In this document: positions 51,405 through 62,712 of the stretch, one piece after another
Position numbering within the stretch: the first letter of the stretch is position 1
Layout: every line of letters begins with the position of its first letter
Source of the DNA: Pontederia crassipes
Lineage: Eukaryota > Streptophyta > Magnoliopsida > Commelinales > Pontederiaceae
Direction: 5' to 3'
Assembly (NCBI GenBank): GCA_030549335.1
Contig: CM060188.1
Span: 72,818,696 to 72,882,695 of the forward strand
Length of the DNA stretch: 64,000 nt
Notes under the pieces: model-generated
The model's database searches: none
What the model saw: the letters and a program-made list of their open reading frames with translations, nothing else
What the model was told of the DNA's origin: nothing
Position numbers and translations under genes: made by a program

Positions 51405-51490
51405 GGTGAGGTCTTTATCCTCATCTTTAGATGAGGTCTTTATTCTCTTCCGTAGATGAGGTCTTTATCCTCATTCGTCAATGAGGTCTT
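51405..51490. repeat. Short tandem GATGAGGTCTTTATCCTC-type repeats
   Basis: Three to four imperfect units of about 31 bp based on GATGAGGTCTTTATCCTC, inside the gypsy LTR. The counterpart lies at about 61115-61212 in the other LTR. Confidence 0.7.
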
Positions 51491-51494
51491 CCCC

Positions 51495-51928
51495 TGATGG
51501 GAAAATTCGAGAACAAGGAGAGAAGATCGCAGAGAGATTGCAGAAAAATAGAGGAGACACACAAATTTACTCAGGTTCACCCTTGAGATGAGGGCTACGT
51601 CCTGCAAAGAGGTTCCACTATATCGTTTAGGTTTACAACCGCCACACAGATTACATCAGAAATTAGGCTATTAATAGCCTCTTCAAATCGGGTTTAAAAC
51701 CCAAACAAACAGAAAAAAAACCTAATCCGAACCACACGGGCCGACTAAACAAAAGCCCAAAACTCGTCTAGGGACCACCGTCGGGGGGCGGGCCCCCCCC
51801 CCGAACCCCCCCTTTCGTTCGTACGCCAGCAATACTGTTAATTGAGTAATACTCAGATTCCCCTAAGCTCACGTGGGCGAATCCGGTGTGAGAAACAAGG
51901 GGCCCTGAAGTATTCACCAACTCCAACA
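51495..51928 (-). repeat. 3' LTR of copia element 3
   Basis: 434 bp, TGATGGGAAA to CTCCAACA. Next to it is the pyrimidine tract TTCTCCCACTT (the element's purine tract on the minus strand). Confidence 0.9.
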
Positions 51929-54900
51929 TTCTCCCACTTGGTGGATACTTCACACCAATGAGAGCTTTGCCAGCAACATTCTTCTTCAATCCGACTGCAG
52001 TAGAGCACTACTCAAACTTTACCCCTGTAACTGCTTTAGTCAGAAAATCAGAACTATTCTCTGTTGTATCAACCTTTTCAAGCTGAACCTCTTTCTTTTC
52101 CATCTTTTTCCGAATAAAATGATATTGGATGTCAATATGCTTTGTGCATGAGTGAAATACGGGATTCTTAGCTAACTGAATAGCACCTTGATTGTCACAT
52201 CTCACCTCTATAGCACCTTGCTCAAATTCGAGCTCCAAGCACAACCGCCGTAGCCATATGGCCTCCTTTGCAGCATGAGTAAGAGCCATATATTCAGCTT
52301 CTGTAGAAGAAAATGCTACAACGCTTTGTCTCTTGCTTATCCAACCTAGTGCAGCCCCAAATAATGTAAAAACATATTCGCTAGTGGACCATCTACTATC
52401 AATGTCTCCACCCCAATCAGCATCTACATGGCCCACAATATCAAGTATCTTTCCTTTCCTTGTACCTTCAAAACACAACGAAAAATCTGAAGTTCCACGA
52501 AGGTACCTGAAAACTCTCTTGATAGCATTCAAATGTTCCCTGTCTGGGTTAGACATATATCGACTCAAGACTCCCACTGCTTGGGCTATATCTGGACGCG
52601 TGCACACTATGGCGTACATCAAGCTGTCCACTGCACTTGCATATGGCACACGGTCCATCTCTTCGGCTTCTTCATCCGTCTTCGGGCATTGCTCCGCAGA
52701 AAGTTTGGTTTCTAGAGACATAGGAGTACCCACTGGCTTGTAGTCCGACATGTTAAATTTCTTCAACACTTCTTTTATGTACTTCTCCTGTCCTAGCCAC
52801 AACTTTCGCTTCTGACGATCCCTTCTAATCTGCATACCCAAAATAAAATTCACTGACCCCAAGTCTTTCATCTCAAACTTCTTGGTCAACAAACTCTTCA
52901 CTGAATTCACCATCTTCATACTGTTTCCAATCAGCAACATGTCATCCACATATAGCGTAAGAATGACAAACTGATCTCCAACTCTTTTCACATAAACACA
53001 ATGATCTAAATCTGAACGTACAAACTTGAGTTCGAGCATGTACGTATCAAACTTCTGATACCACATCCTTGGCGACTACTTCAATCCATACATAGACTTC
53101 TTCAATTTGCACACCAGCTTCTCTTTACCTTGAACCTCAAAGCCTTCTAGTTATCTCATATATATCTCTTCATCCAAGTCCCCATGAAGGAATGCCGTCT
53201 TCAAATCCATCTACTCTACCTCAAGATTATATGCTGCTGCCAGAGATAGAACAAATCTGATTGAAGTCATTTTTGCCACGGGAGAAAAAATCTCATCATA
53301 GTCGACTCCCTCAACCTGAGAGTACCCTTTAGCTACCAGCCTCGCCTTGTACTTCTCTACAGACCCATCCGGTTTTAGCTTTCGCTTGAACATCCATTTG
53401 CAACCAATTGTCTTTCTATCCTTAGGCAATTTACACAAGCTCCATGTTTCATTCTTATCCAGTAACTGCATCTCATCTGTCATAGCAAGCTCTCACTGAT
53501 TTGCACCATCCATAGACCTTGCATCTTTTAGAGAATTAAGTTCTTCTCCGATGATGCTCAAAGCATGAAACGAACTCAGAGCACTAAGAGAGTATCTCAA
53601 AGATGCTCTTCTTTCTCGTGTCGATCTCCTGAGAACTGGTATGGTAGTACCAATATTTGGGTTTTCATCTGAATCTGCATCTTCAACTTCATTAACCGAG
53701 TCCTTTTGATCCGGTTCTGTAACAGACTCAACTGAAGTATCTTGTGCATCCACCTCTGAAGTTTCAGAATCAGAATCTTCTTCAAGCACTACCACTTTCT
53801 TAGGTTCATCACTTTTTTGAACTTCAACTTGGGAACGTGATTCACGGAAAACAACATCCCTGCTGTAAATAATAGTCCTTGATTTTGGATTCCACAGTTT
53901 GTAGCCCTTGACCCCTTCCTTGTATCCGACAAATATGTTCTTCTCAGATTTACTGTCAAGCTTACCCCGCTTTTCCTTGAGTATATGAACATATTCGTCA
54001 CATCCGAACACCCGAACATGAGATAAATTTGGCTTCTTCCCAAACATTGCCTCATAAGGCGTCTGATCCTTCACTGATGAGGTCGGTGAGCGGTTCTTCA
54101 GATAGTTTGTTGTGGCTACATCTTCTGCCCAGAATTCTTGCCCCAATTCAGCCAAACTCAGCATACATGTGGCATTCTCTATGAGTGACCGATTTAACCT
54201 TTCAGCTACTCCATTCTGCTCAGGTATATATGGAGTTGTCTTCTGCCTTGCAATACCATTGTCCACGCAGAACTGCTCAAACTTATCTGAACAAAATTCA
54301 CCTCCATTATCTGTACGAAGAACCTTGATCTTGCAGCTCAATTGGGTTTTCACCAAAACTTTAAATTCTCGAAACTTATCGAATACATCTGATTTATTCT
54401 TGATAAAATAAATCAAACTGTATCTCAAAAAACCATCTATAAAAGAAACATAGTACTTGGACCCTCCAATAGATGGAGTCGGAGTTGGTCCAAAGACATC
54501 ACTATGGATCAGTTCGAGAATCTTCGTTGCTCTTGAACATGTGTGTTGAAAACTGACTCGGTTCTGTTTTTCATGGAGGCAATGTTCACAGAACCCGAAG
54601 CCCACAGAACAATTCGAAACTCCTTCTACCATCTGACTTGATGCTATGGTAGAAAGTCCTTTCTCACTGATATGGCCTAATCTCTGATGCCACAGCATAG
54701 ATGTGTTGTCTTCATCTTCTTTGGCCTCTTCAGAAATAAATCCGCAGCCCACAGATATAGTCTCTCCGAACAACTTGTACAATGTGCCATAGCGAACCCC
54801 TCGCACAATCACAATAGACCCTCTGACCATCTTGCACGAATCCTTGTCGCAACTGAATATAACATCCGAATCTGCCATTGTACCAACATGTAATAAACTC

Positions 54901-56039
54901 CTGCTCATAAGTGATATATGCATCACATTTGGTAGAGTCTTCACCATGCCATCATTCATCCTCAGCTTCACCCTGCAACGTCCAATAATCTGAACCGTAG
55001 TGTCATCTCCGAGCATGACATCCCCACCATTATACTCCTCATATTCACAAAACCAGTGTCATGTGGTATGAAGCACCAGTATCGATGAACCAGACATACT
55101 TATCTGACTGTACCATATATGCAGAAGCCACATACATATCTTCTGCCTCAACCTCCTTTTTGTCCGAGGTTGACTCAGCTTCTTTCTTGTGAACCGGCTT
55201 GTTTTTGCAATCTCGCTTCAGATGGCCCCACTCTTGACATCTCCAACATTGCACCTTCTTATCTTTACTCTTCGAACGCCCACGAGATTTGGATCTCCCT
55301 CTCTGATTTTGATTCCTTTCTGGTTGCCTTCCTCTGGCCGCCAGCGCCTCTTTACCAGAACTTGCCGATCCCTTTCTCCGTATTTCCTCTGATAACAAGA
55401 CAGCACATACACTTTCATACGAAAGTTCTTTATCCCCGCCACCAATCACGACAATCAGATTGTCCCATGAATCCGGCAGTGAACAGAGCAATGTTATTGC
55501 CTTATCATCATCTTGAAACTTAACACCGATTGATACAAGTTGACTGATCACCGTGTTAAAGTTATAAAGATGAGTAAAAAATGAGTCACCCTCCTGCATC
55601 CGAAGATTGTACAATTTCTTCCTCAGAAATAACTTATTAACTAACGACTTACTTTGATATAGGGATTCCAACTTCCTTCACAGATCTCTGGCTGTAGGTT
55701 CGCTCATCACATTCGTAAGAATTGAATCCGCGAGACAAAGCCGAATCAAACCCTTCGCCTTTCTATCAATCCGATCCCACTCTTCGATCGCCTTTGGATC
55801 TGCCTGACTGGAGGAAGCCGTATCTGAAGCCTTCGCCGCATCTGCAGCCATCGTCGCTTCTTTGCCTGGCCTCTCCTTCTCGATTGCCGTCCAAAAATCT
55901 CGATCACAGAGAAGATCCTCCATCTTCATCTTCCAGAGATCAAATCGCGTTCCATCAAATTTTTCTATCTCAATCCGCGATCCTCCTGACATCTCGAATA
56001 AATCCTAATTCCTCGAACAACATGTGCTCTGATACCAAT

Positions 56040-56467
56040 TGATGGGAAAATTCGAGAACAAGGAGAGAAGATCGCAGAGAGATAGCAGAAAAATAAAAGA
56101 GACACACAATTTACCCAGGTTCACCCTTGAGATGAGAGCTACGTCCTGCAAAGAGGTTCCACTATATCGTTTAGGTTTACAGCCGTCACACAGATTACAT
56201 CAGAAATTAGGCTATTAATAGCCTCTCTAAACCGGGTTTAAAATCCAAACAAACAGAGAAAAAACCTAATGCGAACCACACGGGCCGGCTAAACAAAAGC
56301 CCAAAACCCATCTAGGGACCGCCGTCGGGGGGCGGGCCCCCCGAACCCCCCTTTCGTTCGTACGCCAGCAATACTGTTAATTGGGTAATACTCAGATTCT
56401 CCTAAGCTCATGTGGGCGAACCCGGTGTGAGAAACAAGGGGTCCTGAAGTATTCACCAACTCCAACA
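56040..56467 (-). repeat. 5' LTR of copia element 3
   Basis: 428-bp partner of 51495-51928, about 95% identical by eye, adjacent to the primer-binding site. Confidence 0.9.
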
Positions 56468-56659
56468 TCCCCCACCCGTCGGTAGAGTCATAGGTAGGGT
56501 ACTGATTGATCTCAAGTCATAAAAATGTCATACCTTCATCAATACACACAACCATTCAATACATGTTACATATTTTAACCCTATTTAAGATTATGCACAC
56601 TCCAAACCATGCTAAGTGTGGATAGTCAATCATAACCAATCATCTTTTAGAATGGACGA

Positions 56660-57200
56660 CCGTTTCTCTAGCGGTCGATCGCTGGACTAAATATCGGACG
56701 ACTGGTAGATTATCGGTCGACCATTATGGTCTTCTCGAATGAACGAAACTGGGCGCTTGGTCGATCGTTAATCACAGAGAGTAACTGCTCTCTAAATCGG
56801 ATGACCGCTAATATATCGGTCGACCGTTATCAGATCTGCGGATGATCGTAACTGAGCGTTTCGTCGATCGCTAATCACAGAGAGCAACGGCTCTCTGAAT
56901 CGGACGAATGTTAGAATATCGATCGACCGATGTAGGTCTTTCGGAAGACTGAAATAGCGCGTTTGGTCTATCGCTAATCATAGTGAGCAACGACTGCTCA
57001 AATTGGACGACCACTGGGATATCAATCGATCATTATCTGACTTTCGGATGACCGAAACTAAACATTCGGTCGACCGTTAATCACAAAATGTAACGACTCT
57101 TCCAAACCGAATGACCATTGGGGTATCGATCGTCCGTTGGATAGAGTTCGAGACCGTTTCATCTCCAGAATGGTCGACCGATAATGTATCGGCTGTCCGT
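56660..57200. repeat. 103-bp tandem array rich in GGTCGACC-type palindromes (left LTR)
   Basis: The marker TAATCACAGAGAG and its variants recur at 56767, 56870, 56973 and 57076, a constant 103-bp step. Each unit carries paired motifs such as CGGTCGACCGTTA, TCGGACGACCG and GAGCAACGACTCTC. About 4.5 diverged units, matched by the array at 61400-61960. Confidence 0.85.
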
Positions 57201-58281
57201 TCTGGGATGACAGAACATGCATTTTTACATCATTTCTTTCCAATCTTGCATACATTAACATATTGAATACAGATTGATTTCCAAACATCATATGAAATAT
57301 TCTTAGCATTCCAACAATAAAGTAAATGGTGTATTCACATGAGGATATCAAACATGCTAATCACAATCATGAATATGCATAAGCATTGGACTAATATTTT
57401 TTTGAGCTAATATAAGAAGCAAAAAGCATTCTATATTTAAACATGATTTACAATAGAACAGTAGTCTTGATCAACACGAAGCAAATTACATTCTACTCAT
57501 GATTAGCAATAGCATAATACTTAATGAACATGAATCTCTAATGCACATTCCATAATCCTTAAGCTTAAGAACAAAGAGTTTGTTCTTTATGTCCTAATCC
57601 ATACATTCAAACATCATTATAGGATGAGGGTGGGGGTTAGGAAGGTTTGGATCCCCTCCAACATCCCTTTAGGATTTAGGTTAAAACCCTATTAATCCTA
57701 ATTCCTCTTTCTTTCATCTTTCTTTACTTTCTTTTCTTCTTTTCATCATCTTTCTTCTTCTCCTTGCTTTCCTGCCGTGATGTAAGTGTGAGGAGGAGGA
57801 GAGAAACCTAAGGAGAGTGTTGGCCGTGAGTGGGTGGAAAGAGAGAAGAAAATAGTGTTGTTGTTTTCTTGCTCCTATTGGTTGAGAGTGTGAGAGGAAG
57901 AGAGTGTAGAAAGAAGTGGAGAGCTTCCTTGAGTTGGGGTGTTGTGCAGCCCAGAGGGAGAGAGAGTAAATGATGAGCTACTGTAGCTATAGTGGAGAGC
58001 ACTGTAGCATGAGAGGGGGTGAGAGAGAAAGGTAAGGAGAGGTAGTTGCTTGAGTGGGGAGGCCCCGAGCTCCTGTCAGCTAGGTGTGGGGAGAGAGAGA
58101 AAAGAGGGAGAGAAATGAGAGAGATTAGGTGAGCTTTAGGGCACCTTAAGGCATTTATATTTTAGATGTTGGACTTATTATGTTAATGAAATTCATAATG
58201 GGCTTTAGATGACAATAGCTCTCTTTTATTTATTTTATTTTATTTTTATTTCTATTTTATTTTTGAGAATATTATAATATA

Positions 58282-60212
58282 CTCCCTTAAAATAAAATTC
58301 ATTCTCAAATTTTGTAGAATCTTATAGTATTATATCTCTTCATCCACGTTGCTCCATTTGTCTTTCGTCCCTCATATACAACTGTATGATCTCTCTCTTT
58401 GTGACATCCAATGTGCATTCCTCGGTGTTCTCACTTTATCGGCCTTTGTATTTCGTCTCCACTAATCGATTGCGATCACTTGTTATTCCAAGTTTTCCAT
58501 GGGAATCTCATATCTCTAATCAATCTCGAGAAATTGAGTTCGTTCTTGAGCCACATTTTCTCTATGCAACTCTAATTATTAATTTAATCTTAAATAGAAT
58601 CCTTCGATCCGTTGCTCAATTTATCTGCAGTTCTTCATGTGCACCAACATGGCCTTCCTCATGCGTTTTCAATATTATCCCTTAATAGTCTCTTGCTAAC
58701 GATTCTTGGTGATGGTCCTAACTATGCCCTCATATCATTTTGTATTTTCAAGATTCTAGTGTAAATCATAGATCCTTACTTATCTTCATGAGATGGAAAT
58801 CGTTCTTGCGCCACGCTTCTGTAGCGCTACTCTAATGCTTAACTTACTCTAAGTGTCAAATTATCTAGCTTAACACTTGATCATTTCATATCATCGTTTA
58901 GGTCATGTAGACCTAAGTAAAACAATCCTACTTTCCTTCACATTTTAACAACCATTCTTATGACTTTGATGGTCTTTCTTAAGTTTCTTTATTCTTAAGA
59001 ACCGTGATTGGTTCTTATCTTTAGAATATTCTTTCTAATATTTTAAGTGGTCTCTATGTCTATCATGAGTACACATTGTAATTTGTATGGTTAATTAAAA
59101 TGTTAAGCGACGATTACCTTGAATCGTACTTGGAACTTGGTGAGCTTCTTTAACTTGCATGGCGTGAATTTGTTCCGATATTTTTGAAAAGTTGGCATCT
59201 TGCTTCTCCGAGCAATTCTTTATATATTGACCAGCCTTTCCACATCGCAGACACGTACCGGCCTTGAGGCGACATTCCCCGGGATGATTCCTTCCGCATT
59301 GATGGCATACACTCCTAGTTCGTCCCACCTTCTTTGGAGAATGGTAAGGTGATCTCCTTAAGTCCTTCCCTTTTGCTCGTTTAGTGATCTTTGTTGGTGT
59401 GTTACCATTAGAGCCTACTGCACCATACTTGAATTTCTTTTCTAATTCAACAACTAGCTCAATAGTCTCGCTCATTGTCTTGGGAGCTTCACACATCATT
59501 CTAGCCTTCAATTCGGACCTTAGTTCTTTCACAAAGCGATTCACTCTCATTCCTTCCGTCTTACAAGAGTACAATACTTTTCTACTTGGAAGTACTTAAT
59601 TGCGTAATTGTTTACTGACATGTCACCTTGTTGGAGGTTAAGAAACTCCTCTTTTTTTTGTTCCCTTTTACTTTGTGGAAAGTATTCATCCTTGAAGTCC
59701 ATCATAAATTTCCACCATGGTGGACCTCTTTCGTTGACGTACTTAGTCATAAGGATAGAATTCCATAATTGCTTTGCTTTTCCCATCAAGCTATGAGCAA
59801 CACACTTCAGTTTGCTTTCCTTTGGACATTTCATCACTTTGAAGATATCGCAGATGCTATCCAACCATGCTTCGGCTTCCTCCGGATCATCAATGCCATT
59901 AAACATAGTAGGATTGAGGCTTAAAGACCTCATCAAAAAATCTTGGCACGAGCCTTCATTACATTCCATAACTTGAATTGTGCCTTCGTTCGTTGGATAA
60001 TTCACATCCATCTATCATTACACAATAACCATGCATCAATGTCTATGGTTAAACAATCAAAGTTAAACACATACCTTTAGGTTTGATGGCACCTCATGAC
60101 TATTGCACATGGACTTTACGATTAGACATTTTACTTAGACATTTTAGCCAACCAAGACTTATACATTCTAAGACTTAATACATAAGAGCCAAAACTATGG
60201 CTCCGATACCAT
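58282..60212 (-). other. Internal region of the gypsy element with gag
   Basis: About 1.9 kb. A gag of Ty3/gypsy type is read right to left between about 60.0 and 59.1 kb: it contains the retrotransposon gag block (motifs such as AEAWLDSI and PPWWKFMMDF) and, near its end, a Cys/His zinc-knuckle region (CLRCGKAGQYIKNC). Protease, reverse transcriptase, RNase H and integrase were sought by eye and not found. About one break. Confidence 0.8.
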
Positions 60213-61399
60213 ATTGTAATGACCCCAAAATTCGACTCTAATATTTAATTACTGAACCCTAGGCGACGTTACTTTTCATAACCTAATTACATAAAATCAT
60301 TTGCAGTGGAAACATAATAATCAATATAAAACATTAATATCATAAACAGCGGAAGACTTCAACATATAAATCCTAAGATACATAAACTGGCTCATGAGCC
60401 CAATAGGCTATAACGCACACCCAATAAAAGGTTCATCATACGTAAATGAGTTCAAGTAAAGTACATGACTCCATAAGGCCCATAAGCCATACATAACATA
60501 ACCCCATCATAACGACATAACATAAGTAAAATGACTTGGGCCGTAGCCCGACCGACCCATGTGCAATGTCACCGTCATGAGGCTCTTGTCGCCGAACCTA
60601 AGCCTTCTGTATATATGCACGGATGCTTGGGGCACAGGGAATTTCTTCCGTTATAGTATGTTGAGACCCATGCATGCTATGATATTATAACATGATTTTT
60701 ATATGTCATGGCATATGCATTGCATCACAAAGAAAATATAAAGCATGTGCATGCTATGAGTTATTATGCACACTATATGGCATATGAACATATCATCATG
60801 GCAAGATAAGATAAGCGTGTAACATCATAATCACTAGGTCAAAGCATATCATAACTTATGGTCATACTTATCATTATGCTATTGCATATCATGATCTTAT
60901 CTTACTTTACTTTGTCATCTTTGTTCATGTCATCATATGATGTGACAAGTGGACATTCATATTGCATCCTTATAGGTGCATACTTCTTCATACTTCTTTA
61001 TCATCTTTAACTTCATGTCCCAAGTCATTCATCATTCATCTTTTCGTCTTTCATCTTCACTTAGATACTTTCTTATCTTGTCGATTGAGAAGAGTGGTGG
61101 CTCATAAGTCATAATCCTCACCGTAGATGAGGTCTTTATCCTCTCTCGAAGGCGAGGTCTTTGTCCTCTCCCGTAGGCGAGGTCTTTATTCTCATTCGTC
61201 AATGAGGTCTTCCTCCACCCGTCGATGGAGCCATAGGTAGGGTACCGATTGGTCTCAAGTCATAAAAATATCGTACCTTCATCAATACACACAACCATTC
61301 AATATATGTTGCATATTTTAACCCTATTTAAGATCATGCATACTTCAAATCATGCTAAGTGCGGACATTCAATCATAACTAATCATCTTCCAGAACGGA

Positions 61400-61960
61400 C
61401 GACAGTTTCTCTAGCAGTCGACCGCTGGACTGAATATCGGACGACCGGTAGGATTATCGATCGACCGTTATGGTCTTTTCGGACGATCGAAACTGGGCGT
61501 TTGGTCGACCGATAATCACAGAGAGCAATCGCTCTCTAAATTGGATGACCGCTAATATATCGGTCGACTGTTATCAGGTCTGCGGACGATCGAAACTAGG
61601 CGTTTGGTCGACCGCTAGTCATAGAGAGCAACGACTCTCTGAATCGGATGACCGTTGAAATATCGATCGACCGTTGTAGGTCTTTCGGACGATCGAAATT
61701 GCGCATTCGATCGACCACTAATCACAGTGAGCAATGACTACTCAAATCGGATGACCGTTGGGGTATCGATCGATCGTCACCTGACTTTCGGACGACCGAA
61801 ACTAAATATTCGGTCGACCGTTAATCACAGAATGTAATGACTCTTCCAAACCAGACGATCGTTGGGGTATCAGTTGACCATTGCACAGAGTTCGAGATCG
61901 TTTCATCTCCAGAATGGTCGATCGATAATGTATCGCCCGTCCGTTCTGGGATGACAAAAC
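61400..61960. repeat. 103-bp tandem array rich in GGTCGACC-type palindromes (right LTR)
   Basis: Counterpart of 56660-57200. The TAATCACAGAG-like marker falls at 61511, 61614, 61717 and 61820, again exactly 103 bp apart, so register and unit number have been kept since the element inserted. Confidence 0.85.
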
Positions 61961-62412
61961 ATGCATTTTTACATCATTTCTTTACAATCTTGCATACATT
62001 AACATATTGAATACATATTGATTTCCAACATCATATGAAACATTCTTAGCATTCTAACAATGAAGTAAATTATGTATTCACATGAGGATATCAAACATGC
62101 TAATCATAATCATGAATGTACATAAGTATTGGAGTAATTCCCTTTTGAGCTAATATAAGAAGCAATAAACATTCTATATCTAAACATGATTTGCAATAGA
62201 ATAGTAGTCTTGATCAACATAAAGCACATTACATTCTACTCATGATTAGCAATAGCATAATAATTAATGAGCATGAATCTCTAATGCACATTCCTTGACC
62301 CTTAAGCTTAAGAACAAAGGGTTTATTCTTCATGCTCTAATCCATACATTCAAACATCATTAGGGGGGTTAGGAAGGTTTGGATCCCGTCAAACATACCT
62401 TTAGGGTTTAGT

Positions 62413-62522
62413 AGGAAAGAAAGTAAAGGAAGAAGAAAGAAAGGAATTAGGATTAATAGGGTTTAGGTTAAAACCCTATTAATCCTAATTCCTTTCTTTC
62501 TTCTTCCTTTACTTTCTTTCCT
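62413..62522. repeat. Perfect 52-bp inverted repeat with 6-base loop
   Basis: Left arm 62413-62464, right arm 62471-62522, loop 62465-62470 (AGGTTA). I paired every base outward from the loop and found no mismatch until T62412/T62523. The matching place in the left LTR (about 57665-57740) has only the right-arm sequence, so the left arm is an extra, inverted copy. Confidence 0.95.
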
Positions 62523-62712
62523 TCTTTCCTTCCTCTTTCTTCTTCTTCTTCTTCTTCTTTTTCTTCTTCTCCTTGTTTTCCTGCCGTGATGTAAGTGTGA
62601 GGAGGAGAGAGAGACCTAGGTGGAGTGTTGGCCGTGAGTGGGTGGAAAGAGAGAAGGAAATGGAGTTGCTGTCTTCTTGCTTCTATTGGTTGAGAGTGAG
62701 AGTGGAAGAGAG

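Larger units (their letters stand above)
51495..56467 (-). mobile_element. Ty1/copia element 3, nested in the gypsy LTR
   Basis: 4973 bp with LTRs 51495-51928 and 56040-56467 and the 5-bp duplication TCCCC (51490-51494 and 56468-56472). Met-tRNA primer-binding site at 56026-56037. Parts, read right to left: gag (about 56.0-55.1 kb) with CCHC knuckle, protease (about 55.05 kb), integrase (about 54.7-53.9 kb), reverse transcriptase with YVDD (about 53.4-52.6 kb), RNase H (about 52.4-52.05 kb). All domains are present; it is broken, with about four breaks. Different family from copia elements 1 and 2, though also TNT1/Tork-like. LTRs differ at about 22 of 425 positions (about 5%), roughly 2 million years at 1.3e-8. 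The other gypsy LTR (near 61213) shows the uninterrupted target sequence. Confidence 0.93.
50486..58281 (-). repeat. 3' LTR of the gypsy element, interrupted by copia element 3
   Basis: Matches 60213-62712 in order across the whole length, with the copia insert at 51495-56467 excluded. The outer end has drifted from TG. The inner end is placed at ...ATAATATA before a pyrimidine tract (CTCCCTT, purine-rich on the element's own strand) at about 58282. Beyond 57905 it holds the part missing from the other LTR. Confidence 0.8.
50486..62712 (-). mobile_element. Gag-only Ty3/gypsy element with ~2.8 kb LTRs (TR-GAG/LARD-like)
   Basis: Two long direct repeats bracket about 1.9 kb of internal DNA. 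The right repeat starts TGTAATGACCCC at 60213, directly beside a primer-binding site (complement of TGGTATCGGAGCC, within 60196-60211). So it is the 5' LTR of a minus-strand element. The left repeat (50486 to about 58281) is the 3' LTR, split by copia element 3; without that insert it is about 2.8 kb. The right LTR is cut at 62712 by a hAT transposon and leaves the window. The only protein between the LTRs is a gag of Ty3/gypsy type; no protease, reverse transcriptase or integrase is seen. A sampled ~190-bp stretch of the two LTRs differs by about 8%, so roughly 3 million years at 1.3e-8. The element is broken (nested inserts and about one break in gag). Confidence 0.85.
60213..62712 (-). repeat. 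5' LTR of the gypsy element, cut by a hAT insertion
   Basis: Starts TGTAATGACCCC next to the primer-binding site. Homology to the left LTR holds up to GGAAGAGAG at 62712, where the hAT transposon begins; the left LTR continues uninterrupted from the equivalent point at about 57905. Carries the 103-bp array (61400-61960) and a perfect hairpin (62413-62522). Confidence 0.82.

Noticed and set aside
56660-57200. CRISPR-like array (regular 103-bp spacing)
   Set aside because: Eukaryotic LTR context, and the repeated part is the whole diverged unit rather than short identical repeats with unique spacers. It is a tandem satellite inside an LTR.
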